From: Sanderia malayensis
Taxonomy: Eukaryota > Cnidaria > Scyphozoa > Semaeostomeae > Pelagiidae
DNA length: 64,000 nt
Assembly: GCA_013076295.1 (NCBI GenBank)
Contig: RQOL01000855.1
Coordinates: 806,001-870,000, forward strand
Direction of reading: 5' to 3'
The notes under the pieces were generated by a model, which saw nothing but the letters and a program-made list of their open reading frames with translations, was not told where the DNA came from and searched no databases. Position 1 is the first letter of the stretch. Each line of letters opens with the position of its first letter. The position numbers and the translations under genes are program-made. This document shows, piece after piece, positions 1 through 13,800 of the stretch.

Positions 1-1830
1 TGTAATGAATGCTGTCTGCACCAAGATGGACGTTATACTCTTCGTGTGGCACGCTGGTTGCCAATGCATCAAGCAGCAGACCAACGTCTTCTGATGCGGC
101 TTTCGGTGATAAATGATGCCCTGCCACGTGCACTTGATCGTAGGAAATGTGTGTATTTGGTGGAACGAGTATTCCGTGCTGACTCGCACTGTTTGGACTA
201 AATGTTCTGTGTAATCCGCTTATTGTAGGGGCATTTATTGCTCCGTTATTTGCATTCATACCATTTCTATCGAATACGTACGCACTGCCCTGCTCTTGAA
301 TCCCCTGTGCTGGTGCTGGGCTCTTGAACAATAGATCTCCAGCTGGGCCTTTCACAATTCTGTATCCCATTGAACCGAGGGCCCTTTGTGTGCCACTGGC
401 TGTTGGGAATGTATTGAATCCACCTTTTCCACCGTTTATCAGAGGGTTAAACACGTAGCTTGTCCCATATTCGTTACCTTTGCCTACATTTGCAGAAGCA
501 CTACTACCACCTTGCTTACCGCTGACGGCTCCAGACGTACCAGCATTCATTACGCCGTTTGTGTTCAACATTCCGTTCAACATTCCGTTGTTATTGCCGC
601 CTGCATTGTTCATTGTGAATCCATTACTTCCTCCTGCTGTGGCACTGTTGCCGTTCATATTTGCACCACCATTGTTTCCGCCTGCACTAAAACCCCCACT
701 GTTGCCTCCAGCAATGTTTCCGCCGGCTACGTTTCCTCCAACATTGCTGCTGCCCATGTTGCCTGCATTATTTGCACCACCGTTGTTATTATCTCCGTTA
801 TTTCCACCAAAACTATTGCCTTCTCCATTGTTACCACCTCCATTATTGCCTCCTCCGTTGCTACCTCCAAAATTGCTTCCTCCTCCGTTACTGCCAACGA
901 AATTGTTCGCTCCATTGTTATTTCCTCCATTACCTCCAAAGTGATTTCCTCCTCCATTGTTACCGGCGCCATTGTTGCTTCCTCCATTGTTGCCTCCTCC
1001 ATTAATGCCTCCTCCATTATTTCCTCCTCCATTGTTCCCTCCTCCGTTGTTGCCTCCTCCATTGTTGCCTCCTCCATTATTGCCTCCTCCATTATTGCCT
1101 GCTCCATTATTGCCTCCTCCATTGTTGCCTCCTCCATTATTGCCTCCTCCATTGCTGCCTCCTCCATTATTGCCTCCTCCATTATTGCCTCCTCCATTAT
1201 TGCCTCCTCCATTATTGCCTCCTTCATTGTTGCCTCCTCCATTATTGCCTCCTCCATTGTTGCCTCCTCCATTATTGCCTCCTCCATTATTGCCTCCTCC
1301 ATTATTGCCTCCTCCATTGTTGCCTCCTCCATTATTGCCTCCTCCATTGTTGCCTCCTCCATTATTGCCTCCTCCATTGTTGCCTCCTCCATTGTTGCCT
1401 CCTCCATTATTGCTTCCTCCATTGTTACCGCTTCCATTATTGCCTCCTCCATTATTACCAGCTCCATTATTTCCTCCGCCATTGCTACCGCCTCCATTAT
1501 TCCCTCCTCCATTGTTACCACCTCCATTGTTGCCTCCCCCATTATTACCGCCTCCATTATTTCCTCCGCCATTGCTGCCAACTCCATTATTTCCTCCTCC
1601 GTTGTTTCTGCCCCCATTATTGCCTCCTCCGTTGTTACCTCCAATATTGTTGCCTCCACCGATATTGCCACTTCCGTAATTGCCTCCTCCGCTGTTTCCA
1701 ATGCTACCTGCTTTTGCTTTGATAGCTTCTGCCAGTTTAGCCATGACTGCACTCCCTCCAGACATAATACCAGCTGCTATGCCAGAAGCCACTGTCTGGG
1801 CTACTTTGTTCTTAATTGGTGATGCACCAT
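1..1830 (-). CDS. Gene A exon 16 (partial): Gly-Asn repeat exon
   Basis: The acceptor at 1831-1832 (CTGCAG on the minus strand) opens a phase 1 frame that stays open to position 1. It begins with an Ala/Lys-rich helix-like stretch (about 1740-1830), then runs into dozens of near-perfect five-residue units of the form GGGNN from about 1690 to 790. Less regular Gly/Asn sequence follows to about 480, then ordinary sequence (for example NPLINGGKGG, VPPNTHISYD) to the edge. The long Pro/Leu, Ile/Ala/Ser and Met/Glu frames in the same DNA are only other readings of this 15-bp repeat. This frame is preferred because it splices in phase with the exon before it and continues into non-repetitive coding-like sequence. 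Confidence 0.7.
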
Positions 1831-4800
1831 CTGCAGCCAGAAAAGAAAAAATTTGAACATTAATGTTGAAGCATTGCATCATATTCATGTACTTCCATGG
1901 ATAGCCTCAAATAATCTTATAATACGATCTGGTAGAGTGCTTCATATGTCTTCTGCAAAGCAATGCAGCAACATAAGGAGCCTCAGCATTGGAATTTATT
2001 ATTAAAAGGAGTGGCAAAGATTGGGTGTGTCTCAAATATTGCAACTTGTAGCACTCAGGCTGGTAGTTTTTTTATTAATTAATGTTAACATACCTAATGC
2101 GGCAGCATTTATGGCGTCACTTTCGAATAATCCCGCTAATTGCTGACCTGCTGTTGAAGATATGCCATGATCTTGGGTTCCTGCGCCAACGACTCCTGCC
2201 GCTGCCCCCAGTCCTGCTGCTGTCCCCAGTCCACTAAGGCCATCTGCACCTGAGACTCCACCGAGAACACCTGACAATCCCCCAAGACCTCCTGCTTGAC
2301 CAAGACCTCCAGTTTGGCCAATACCTCCAGTTTGGCCAATACCTCCTGTTTGACCAAGACCTCCTGTTTGACCAAGACCTCCTGCTTGACCGTTGAGACC
2401 TCCAGAAGCTTGTCCTCCCAGTAGGGCTCCTAGTTGCCCTGCTAATCCTCCTCCTTGTCCCCCAACGCCTCCAGCCTGTGCTGCAAGAGCTCCTGCTCCT
2501 CCACCAAGACCGCCAACCCCAGTTCCTGCGGCTTCCCCGGCTCCTCCACCAAGTCCTCCGCCTCCTTGACTAGCTTGAGCCAATGCGTGGCTTCCAGCAT
2601 TGAACTGATCAGTTGTCAGAATTTCAGCATTCCCGCCCTGTGTTCCTAATTTTCCACTCCCCACACTTGTAATAGGACCACTACCTTTGTATGGCCCGGG
2701 CGAACCTCCACCAGCAATTCCTCCAGTGCCTCCTCCTGCAAGCGCTGCTGCCAGTCCTTGTCCAAGACCCCCTGCTCCAGCTCCAGCTCCTGCTCCTGCT
2801 CCAGCGCCAGCCCCTGCTCCAGCACCTCCAAGCATAGCTCCTGCAGCACCACCTCCTAGATCACCTTTTCCTCCATTAATAGCCCCAGATGGCTCTCTGT
2901 TGAGGAATTCTCCTGATATTGGTCGAATCATAAGTCCATCTGGTAGCTGCACTCCCACAGACAAATGACTATTGCCAATTTCATTCGCCTGCACTGCCTC
3001 AATGTAGTATGCTCGCCCTGCCTCCAGCTGCATTACTGCCGACGATTGCATTATTGGGTACCTGTAGAGGTTACGCAATGCCAATGTATTACGTCCGGTT
3101 TGGTTGTCTTTACAATCATTTCAACTAAATATTGAATGTTTGGTTTATGAACTGCATATCATAATTATATCCACAGGGATTTTGTCATAAGGAATATTGC
3201 ACACATGTCCTATTGCCTATCTCATTACCCTTTTTTCCGCCTGCTGTGGCAACAGTGCCACAGCAGGCGGAAATATCTCAATAGGAATATACCAAGCATT
3301 ACCCTGGTGATGTGTCCAGTTAGTAAAATGTGCTTGTTAATATAGATGCTGGCAGTAGACGTATGATAGATGCGTATGTATGAATGTATGTATGTATGTA
3401 TGTATGTATGTATGTATGTATGTATGTATGTATGTATGTATGTATGTATGTATGTATGTATGTATGTATGTGCATAGATGTATGTAGGTAGTGAATGTAC
3501 AGTCTGTTTAATTACCTGTCGAATTCGTTGTGTTCCGACCAGTCTTTCTGTGAAACCATTTTCAGTTTTGAAGAGGGGCTCTCGTTGGGACTGACGAACA
3601 AGTCGCACATATCGTCACACGATGTGTAGAATATGTATGGGCCTGACATGGGTGGGAAGAACCAGCCGAAGATTCTCAAGGCGGAGTCTTCATGTTTGTT
3701 GTTTTTTGAGTCAAAGTTATACAAAACGTCTGTTTTTGTTGCTTTTCTAGGGAATTTTTTTGAGTCGTAGACAGCGTCAATGCCGAAGTCACCGATCGTA
3801 TCTATGTCGTCATATTCTTTGCGTGTTACCCCCGGCTTAGCTGTTTTGTAAAGGTAAGAACATGTTGTTTATTACAGGGACCGTGAGTGGAGTGAGGGGG
3901 CTATTTAGTCACACGTCAGTACCGCGTAGTGCATGAAATATAGTCAGTTATGCGGTCTATTTATTTCTCCATTATTAAAAATTAGGTTTCTTCTAACGGC
4001 ATGGATATATAGTCACAGTTTTTCGATTCGAGAAGGGCTGCTTAAAGTTATGCGAGACATTGTGGCAGATAAACTTGTTTTATAATAATGTTCAGTTGTG
4101 ATTGCATGCAAAAGATGAGTGTAGTGTAATAATCAAAGCATTTATCATACTTACTGGGCTTCAGGCCAGTGCCAAAGTTGACTGCTGCCGCTTTTTGCGC
4201 CAACCGCGCATCCTGTCTCTCAGATTTCTCCCATTTTGACAGCCTACGTCTATCTCCCAGCAATTTGCTCTTTGATTTCAGTTTCTGTCCACCTTTTGTC
4301 ACTTTGGTTTGTTGCCTTTTGCCCGCGAATAGCATTTTGAAAAAATCATCTTTGTTGATTCCTTCTTTCGTGTTCACGACCTCTGGTTTTATCTTTGATT
4401 TCTTCCCTGCATTCTCTAAACGCACAGTTTTCGGGGCAGGCAGAATGACGACCCCACGCTTCGATGATTTTGGAGATTTTCCTTTTTTCCCTTTTCCACC
4501 TTTTCCGCTATCTCCACCTTTTCCGCCATCTCCATTATTAGCATCAATTTTTTTCTCTTGTTTCTTTATCATTGACAAATATCCTGAAGTTACCTTGTTC
4601 ATGCCTTTGGAAAGGTTATTCAAGAAGCTAGACGCGGCTTTTGGTCCCAATGCACTCAGACTGCTTGCCAGAGAATCTCCCAATGGACTTCCTGCTTGAT
4701 TCGCACTTGCCGCGCTGCCCATTGATGCCATGCCGGCATTTCCACTTGCTGCAATACCAGCACCAATGCCAGCACCAATGCCAGCTGCATTTCCTAATGC

Positions 4801-7800
4801 TCCAAATGATGAAATTGGTGGCATTTGGACGTAGGACGGAACTGCGGCTCCACCCAGTGCACCTAATCCTGCTCCATAACCTCCTACCATACCATTGCCA
4901 ATGCCAAGACCTCCACCTATACCAAGACCGCCACCCAAACCACCAATGCCACCCAGTGCTGCTGTCCTGTAGCCAGCTGCAAATGGCATGGCTGGTGCTG
5001 CGAATGCAGGTCGTTGACCCAATACATTTCCTGCTCCAATGTTCAATGCAGATTGTGCGCTGTGTATTGCATTTAGTGCCTTTGCGATGGTTGCTGCGGC
5101 TAGAAGGCCTTGTACATTACCACCGCCATCTCCCCCAGATCCCCCCGTTCCGCCCCCGGCTGCACCTGCTCCTCCTCCAGGTGCACCACCACCGCCTGCA
5201 GCTGCACCACCACCGCCTCCTGCTCCTTCCATGGCTTTCATTGTTTTTAGCTCTCTAATTTCCTTGATTAGTGCTCCCACTCCTTCTGCAAGTGCTCCTA
5301 GCTGACCTGACACTCTTGCCTGTTGAACTGTAGCTTCAACATCTGTATATATGAAAGGTGGCATTTGTTATAATGGTCCACTTCAAGGGTCCTTTGCACT
5401 GAATACTGCCGAAGATGAGGATAATCATAAAAGTTTATTCAAGCTTAAGATGAGGCTTTACCTGCTGCCCCTCCTGCACTTGCTGCACTGCCTGCACCTG
5501 CTGCCCCACCTGCTCCACCTGCTCCACCTCCACCTGCCCCACCTGCACTTTGCTGCTGGTTGACTTTTGCTGCCAACAATGCTACCATATTGGATAACTT
5601 GTTCATACCATCCATCATTACAGCGTTGCCTAGAGAAATGCGATGCGTAGTATTAGTAAGGGCCTAACGATACTTATGTTTCGGCCTATTTAAATTCTAT
5701 TGTTCATCATTACACGTGTAAACTTCAGCGTATAATACATGTAAATATGTATTCGATTTATATGCTTTTATTTCTGCTTGGTTTGTTGCAATGATGTGTT
5801 AAAATAGGGGTACACCCTATTGTTGTTAACTCAGTTTAAGCAGTTAACTCAGACCTCAAGAGACTTCAAAATTGGTTAGGAGGTAACAAACTCTTCCTTA
5901 ACGTAGTCAAAACACAAAGCATGATCCTTGGCTCCTCGAGTAATTTGAAAAAAACATAATTTGGACAATGGAGATCCTAAGATCAATCTCCATATAAACG
6001 AGGACAACCTCGAAATGGTTGGATCTACTTAGTATCTTGGCGTTCAGATTGATTCAGAACTTAAGTGGAGAGAACATATAACTTTTGCTATAGGTAAGAT
6101 TTCTAGAACAATGGGCATGCTTAAATATGCAAAAAAATATCTCCCACTAAACATAATAAAAAATATGTATACAAGTATAGTCGAACCGCATTTCAGATAC
6201 TACTGCTCGGTGTGGGGTTGTCGTGGAGAAACCCTGCTTAATAAGCTGCGAAAGCTACAAAACCGAGCTGCACGAATCGTTACAAACAGCCCTTATGATG
6301 CACCATTTCTTCCCTTGATTGGAAGCTTAGGGTGGTTGACGATAAAAGAAATGATCGAATTTGAAACTGCAATTACAGTTTACAAGTGCCTCCATGGTTT
6401 ATCTCCTGAATATATGCGGTTAATGTTTACTAAATTGTCCGTAAACAATTCACGGTATCTCCGTAATACCGACACTGATATCAGAATATATCGCTTTGCA
6501 ACCTCTTACGGGCAACGTAGTTTCTCATATCGAGGTGTGACTGTGTGGAACAAACTAAGTAATGAATTGAAAAATGCCCCTTCACTGGTCACTTTCAAAA
6601 ATTTGCTGAAACACTTTTTAAAAGAACAAAGGATTTGAAACGTCTTACACAGCATCAAACTTTTCTTTTTTGCCAGATTACTTTAATGTTTATTAATTTT
6701 CAGTTTATTTTTCTTAATGTATAGTATTGATTAGTTTAGGTTTTTAGCAGGGCACATTGTAAAGCAGTTTTTTTCTTAAACTGAATTGTATTTACCCTGG
6801 ATAAATAAATTAAAATGAAATGAAAATGAAATGAAATGTTGGAATGATGTGCTCCAACCATGGAACTCTGGGGTACACCCGAACTCTAACCTTGGACCAG
6901 TTTTTGCTTGGCATTGTGTATACGTATATGCATGTCAAAAGTGATTCTTGACCTTCCCATTCCGGCATTGAAAATTCTATTGAAATTCAGGCTATTGTCA
7001 CTTTATGCTTAATTTGACTTACCTTCGTTTGAATTTGATTGCATTCCTCCGGCCATACCTGTGTGGAAACCTGAAAGCAAGCAAAATTGCCACGATTAAA
7101 CCACGTTTGCACACACGGAGTTACTCTGTAGGACAGGAGCAATGGTGGTGGTGACGTGACTACTATTATCAGTAGATGTATTAGCAGAATTCCTGTAAAC
7201 GGACTTCTGTTGAGTTACCAACTGTTTACCTGAAGTGTAAGCAGTGTCCATTAGACTACTTGCTGCCGCTGGAAGAGAATAGAAAGCGTGAAAGTACAAG
7301 CAAGGATAGCAATTGCTTATTTACCTGCTGAATAGGCAGCATTCATCAAACCGCTTGTTGCGGCTAGAAGGAAGAAAGAGACAGAAAATCATATGCTTGT
7401 TTGTGGTAGTTTGCACTTGTTATATATCTAACACTATATGATGCCTCTCTAATGAATATATATTTGCATTGTGTACATAATTAATTCATGTGACTTCTAT
7501 TTAGAAGATACTTGCATTGCGTGAGAAGCTATGCATTTAACGTCGCTTTTAATAAGCAGGAAACTATTTAGACGAATCTTCAATTTTTTGTACGTATTAG
7601 ACTAAATTTTGATTTATAAATAGAAGTGTTACCAATATTCGGGTGCTCTACGACGTGCTGTGTATGATCATGATTCTCATTCCTGCTCAGTAAGGCATCC
7701 AATAGCCTCTCTGTCAATCTATGCTCGAATGAACTTGCGTGTTCTGTCTCGTTCTCGTGATGGTGACTATGGTGTTCATCTTCCTGTTCGTCCTCCCACC

Positions 7801-10800
7801 TCCGCCGAGGAGCTTCATGGCGTCTGTATGGCTCTTGATAGCCATTCTGCTGTGAATTATCGCTCGACTCTTTGTAATCTTCATCATTTTCGACTTCATC
7901 TTCTCGCTCCACCTCTTCATTTCTTCTTATCGTCTCCTCTCGATCTTCATCCACTGCAGAATTGCTTGCACCGTTATAACGCTCGATGTAATCGTGTTTG
8001 TCACTGTAATCAGCGCTTCTGTCATTACCATTCTCGCGTTCATTTGAATAATCTCTGTTTTCGTACTGTTTATCGCGTTGTTCGCCGGTTCTCATCTCTT
8101 CTTGCTCCATTTCTTGTAACGCGTTCTTTGGTATAATATCCGACATCCTCATTGACTGCTGCGTTCGCTTAGTGATCATTGGTTCACTCTGCTCTTGAAC
8201 TGCCTTTACTGCTTCTTCTACTTGAGTTGGAGAATAACTTCGTTTAGTCGCAGTTATGAACCTTGTACTACCAGCCTGTTTATGGATACTTTCTTTACGA
8301 CCTGCTGCCAGGGGGATATGTACATCGGTGGGAGATAAGTGCTTAACGTTTGCTTGCTTTTTGGAGGCACTTTTTTGCACCAACCCCCCAGTGTGTGCTA
8401 CTCGTGCCAATAGTTGTGACATTGGACCGAATGGCTTTGAAGCTGGAGAAATATGCTTCACTGGAGCTGTTCTTGCATTAACTGTTTTTACTTTTTGAGC
8501 AATACGCAGGGGCTTGTTATGAGCTACAGGTGTCTGTTTACTGAACAGATATGCCTCTGGGGTGTTCTGCTTTGCACCAAATTCATGATAAGTGTTTCGT
8601 GATAAGATAGGACCTCTTTCCTTACTAGTCAGATCCAATTTTTGACTTTTTGCCAATTTTCCTTGTAATTTGTTACCATTACCACCTTTTTTAAATAAAT
8701 TTTGTTTGCCTTTGAGGTGCTTCCCGTTGTTAGTGTTTTGTTTTTGTGCCAACTGCTGTGACTGATTTCCTCTATTATCGATTTCATTGCGTTGGTATCC
8801 CTGGGTTTCCAAAATATTTATTCCTGGGATGTGTCTCAACTGAAGGCCTGGAATATTTCTGCTAACCAATCCAGGAAATGCTAGAAAACGAATCAATGCA
8901 CAATTGAGTGAATTTTAATTACTTTCCGACCTATACATTTGTACTTTGTGTCTCTGTGAGAAAGTCTTTGCGAATCTGAGCTATCTTAGAGTGATTATCT
9001 CTGTTATGCATGGCTTATTATGCAAATCAACCAATACTATGATGTGTAAATATCATTTAAAGTTATTTTTATATACAATTTGCATGTTTCTCACCTTTTT
9101 TAACTAAAGACTTCTGTTTTTGTGCTGATTTTATGACTTGGATCACCTTCATCAGTTTAGCCATCTTGTTGTCGTTCGTGAAAGAAGGGGCCTCGGGCTG
9201 AGCATTATTAACTTTGTAACTATTCCTCTGCCTTCCTTGCAAATTTGCAATGCTTCTGAATCGACTAGATGAATCGGTACTGCTTGCTTCCCCTGCAGAT
9301 GCTTTCCCTATCGACCTCAGCATTGGCTGTTCAAATTCTAAAGACTCTTCCTGCTGTTGTCGTTGGGTTGTAACATCATTGATTCGTGCAGAATTCCGTT
9401 TCATGAACTCTTTGACTTTCTTACTGTATGGAGCAATCTTCTTCAATGCGCTTATCAGATTGCTCCGCATTATTGATACGACTGGTGACGGTGTGTTACT
9501 GGCGCTGCCAAACAAACCCTGATTCTGGAAACTGGTGATTTCTTTTCGCAACGTGGCGATCATTGAAGCTGTTGGTTTGACTGTTTGTGACTTTAAATCA
9601 CGACGAGTAAGGCTGCCAAGCAGGTTTTCAAATGCTCTGCTCAGTACGGCTTCTTCTGGTGAAAGGACATTCTGGCGATTGTTTCCTTTTGCGTTTTTGT
9701 TCTGATTATTGCTGGCGAAGTTTTTTCCGCCAAAGCCAGCCAATCCATTCCCAAATGCACCAGAACCAAGCCCAGCAGCACCTCCTCCAAGTAGTCCTCC
9801 AGTTCCGAAGCCTGTGCCTGCACCAAGTCCACCTCCTAGACCAGTTCCTGCTCCCAATCCTCCTCCAATACCGCCTCCTGCTCCTAATCCACCTCCTAGA
9901 CCGGCCCCTGCTCCTAATCCACCTCCCAGACCGGCCCCTGCTCCTAATCCACCTCCCAGACCAGCGCCTGCTCCTAATCCACCTCCTAGACCAGCACCTG
10001 CTCCTAATCCACCTCCTAAACCAGCTCCTGCTCCTAATCCTCCTCCAAGACCGGCACCTGCTCCTAATCCTCCTCCAAGACTAGCTCCTGCTCCTACTCC
10101 TCCCGCAAGAGCTCCTAAGTTTCCACCCAATCCTGCTCCTCCAAGTCCTCCTAAAGCTCCTAAATTTGCCAAGTTGAGACCTCCAGATGCTTGTCCTCCA
10201 AGATTAGCTCCTCCTCCTCCGCCGCCGCCGCCACCTCCTCCAGCTCCTGCTCCGAGAAGGCCTTCAGTATTTGATGCAGTCAAGGCTCCAGCAAGTGCAG
10301 CTACTTGATTTAAATTTGGAATCACACCTTGAGCTGCAGCAGTACCTCCGTTAGCAATGCCGCCCTGCATTGGTCCGACACCACCTCCACCACTAACACC
10401 TCCACCACTAACACCTCCAGGTGCGAGTCCTCCTCCACCACCTGCAGGTGCAAGGCCTCCTCCACCTCCCGCAGGCGCAACTCCTCCTCCACCACCTGCA
10501 GGTGCTACTCCTCCTCCATTGTTTAAAGCGGGGCTAGGTGCCTGAGTCTGTCCTCCTGAATTTGTTTGCGGTTGTTTACTTGCAATTGCTTGAGCTGCTT
10601 CAACAAGTTTAGCTGCCTTGCCAAGAGACGTTGCTGCAGCCCCCTTGGCGGCATCTGCGGCTGCTTTGTCTGCTTTTGCATCTTGTTTGATTGACTGTAC
10701 TTGACTTTGCAAGTTGTTGACACTCGACGTTAACGATGAAATTTCGTTTTGAAGTTTTTCTTGGTTGGCCTGCTCTTCTGGACTTGGCTTTCTCTGTGCC

Positions 10801-13800
10801 TCTTCTGCTTTGGCCCTGTCTAGCTTGTCTAAATTCTCTTGCATCTTATCTTCGAGCTCTTGCATTGATTTTTGAAGTTTTTCCATTTCTGGACTTGGAA
10901 TTGGCGAAGGCAGCGGTTCTGGTTTGGCTTCAATGCCACCAGCAGCACCTCCAATAGCTTGACTGTCTACCTTTGCATCTAAAGCATTAATTGTGCCTTC
11001 TAGTTTACTAATTGCACCAGACACTTCGGCACTAAATTTTGCGTTCTGTTGTTCTTTCTTTTTGTCCTGGAGTTTCGTGTCCAAAGCAGCAACTTGGCTG
11101 GCAAGAGTACCAATTTTTTCCGTAATGCTTGCAAACTCTACATAAAGTAAGTATATTGTTTATGTCAGCATATGTATTATCAATTTCAACCATTAATTAT
11201 CACAGAGATGTTTTGATGTGTATGCATGTTTCATATATAAAAGATGTAAAACCTACCAGGATTTGGCTGTCCACCTAAAAAGTAATTGGAAAAACATCAG
11301 ATATTGCCTCCAATGATTGACAGTCCATGAATGAAGATGAAATGCATGAAAAGCAATTCATAAAAAGTTATTTACCGCTGCTGCCCCCTCCTGCAGGTCC
11401 TCCACCGGCACCACCGGCTGCACCAGCACCACCTCCAGCACCACCCGCACCACCTCCAGCTCCGGTACCACCACCGCCAGCACCACCCCCAGCAGCACCT
11501 CCACCTCCAGCAGCACCTAAGCCTCCAGCAGCACCTCCAGCAGCACCTATGCCTCCAGCACCCCCTCCAGCAGTGCCTCCAGCATTAGCAGCTCCACCAG
11601 GTCCTCCTTCACCACCACCCGCTGCAGCTCCTACTTTTCCTGCATCTGCTCCCATGCCACCAGCCCCTGCAGCACCTCCTGCACCAGCAGATGCCCCAGC
11701 TCCCATACCACCTGCTGCTCCACCTCCAATCCCACCTGCGCCTGTTCCTAAGGCTGCTCCTCCTGTTAAGCCACCAGATGCACCACCACCTCCTCCTTCC
11801 AGACCACCTGCTCCTGCACCTGCTCCTACCGCTCCACCTGCTCCAGAGATTCCAGTTATCCCACCTGGTCCACTTCCTCCTCCTGCACTTTGTGGTATGC
11901 CACCAGCTGATATTGCACCAGCAGTTTGTGCAACGTTTCCACTTATTGCTGGACCAATGAGTCCTCCAACTCCACCAGCATATCCAGGTACTGGCACTCC
12001 TCCAGAAACTACAGTAACAATCGTTGAATAAACATAATTGCACATAGCAGAGGTTACCGGTGGATGGTTTTCAATTACTATTTTATGTTAGATTGGCAAA
12101 TTGCAATTAATTTTTTGTTTGTGCATACCTCCTGGCATTATTGCTCCCATCATGCCTGCTTGACCGCCATTTGCCGCAGCAGTAGCTATGTCATTAGCTT
12201 GAGCTTTTGCTAAATCAGGACTTATTTGATTAATTCCTCGAGGACCTATAGGAAAATTGTTTTAGCTTGTCAGAGTGATATCATTATTTAATTAGCTTTC
12301 GCTTTTCATTAAGTTAATTATACTATGCCATGAGCAAAGATTGACTGACTTTTATTCTAAATTTTTTATATCAATTTGTCTTTCAGATGAGCGTTAATAG
12401 TTTTACAAGATGTCAAATTAATCACTGTGTGGTGACCATAAAGAAACAATTGCACCATGAAAGCAAAGATTCAGTTTGGAATAGAGCTTGGAGTGACTCA
12501 GTGAGTAATATTTCTCTTTTTTTATCCTGAACCCCTTCCTCTCTCTGACACCCACGAGCAAACAAAAGCAATAGTACATCTTCAAATTACTGATGCATAA
12601 CAATCAATGCTATCTGGTGGTTCAGACTGTTTTGCTATTTAAGCTCAGCCTAACCCGTGGTTCATATTCAACTTACCTAATGGTGCTCTGCTTAGAAAGT
12701 GCCTTGTGATCGGTCTGACCATGACTCCATTTGGTAGTTGTACTCCAACCGATAGACCATCACCTCCTCCGCTTTGGGCGCCAACTGCTTGTACGTAGTA
12801 CGACCTGCCACCTCCCAAGCGAATGCCCATTGATGTCTGCTGAGTTGGATCTCTGAAGGAAACGAATTGACGTCATAGGCATGTCTGAAGAGGCAACAGA
12901 GAGTAATGCTGAAAAACTTAAGCTACTCACTTATCCCAAATGTTGTGCCCAGACCAGGTCGTTTGCGAGATGATTTTTCTGATCCGGTCTTTGCCTTGAT
13001 CCGGACTTAAGTAGACATCGCATTCATCGTCACACGAGCTGAAAAACGTATATTCTCCGTCCATCGGCGCCAAGAACCACCCCCATATCAACTGGCCGTA
13101 GCTGAAACCTACTCCGGTCGGGGCATCAAATTGTGGAAGAATCTCCTTTGCACTCGGTTCATTTGGAAATCTATGATCTCTGTACAGGGCATCGATGGCC
13201 CGTTGTCGGACTCTTGAGTTGAATCCACCCGGGCTAATAACATTAGCACCCGGACCGTCCAAATCTTGATTGTTCTTGTATGCACCGACTCTTTTGTACA
13301 ACACATTTTCTTTAGTGTTTTGTTGCTGATAATTTGTAGTTCTGCGAATATAATTTCGTCTCAGTCTTTCTGTCGGTATTCCGGATCGCCTTTTGTCGAC
13401 ACCAATGCCAAAGTAAACATATCTGTTTACACCAACTGGACCCACTGTTAGTAAGATACGTTTATTCGTTAATACACTAACGTCACGTCAGAATTGCAAG
13501 TTGGTGCTGTAGCAACATAACATTTTCGAGAAATTTAAATTTATGGGATAAACTATGGCATTTGCTATGCATTGCAATTGGTTAAAATTGCCTGTTGGAT
13601 ACACCATGTACCTTTACAATGCAGGTACGTGTCTGGGGATTTGGTTTGGTAGATAATAAGGACAGTTTTTTACGCGGTTTAATTCAACTTACATTGTCTC
13701 TTTTCAGCACGATCACTTTTCATGACATTGTCTTTCTTCTGCTTCATCTGAGGCTTCTCTTTCGGATAGATGTAAAGTTTTGCGTCTTCTTCTCCTCTGG

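Larger units (their letters stand above)
2094..3840 (-). other. Second PA14 domain of gene A with Gly-rich tail (exons 14-15)
   Basis: Exon 3840-3516 encodes the first half: GWFFPPMSGPYIFYTSCDD then MCDLFVSP, and a conserved W-S-E-H-N before the splice. Exon 3061-2094 continues with YPIMQSSAVMQLEAGRAYYI and LSVGVQLPDG. The pattern (aromatic-rich strand, P-x-S/D-G-x-Y-x-F, D-D, then G-x-x-Y-Y-I/V and a final L-x-V-G-V strand) is that of PA14 beta-barrels, which in known members bind glycans or peptides. Two cysteines flank the acidic pair (CDDxC). The intron lies at the same place and phase (2) as in the first PA14 domain, so the two are duplicates. The exon then runs into Gly/Ala/Gln sequence with six-residue GLGQTG units near 2280-2400. 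Confidence 0.8.

Noticed and set aside
790..1700. CRISPR-like regular array
   Set aside because: The repeats are contiguous, have no spacers, and encode protein in an animal gene.
386..1822. Long plus-strand Ile/Ala/Ser-rich and Leu/Pro-rich frames and a minus-strand Met/Glu-rich frame
   Set aside because: All are other readings of the 15-bp repeat. The Gly-Asn frame is the one that splices in phase and continues into normal coding sequence.
3225..3608. Tyr/Ile/His/Thr repeat protein on the minus strand
   Set aside because: It is the translation of a TGTA microsatellite inside an intron; the same occurs at 62593-62883.
9709..12031. Plus-strand Pro-rich frames resembling extensins or formins
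   Set aside because: They are antisense to Gly-rich exons with consistent splice sites on the minus strand; GGN codons read as CCN on the other strand.
2094..13444. Two separate PA14 genes
   Set aside because: No signal-peptide exon or poly(A) signal was found between them, and every junction keeps phase, so a single gene is simpler. It remains testable by cDNA.
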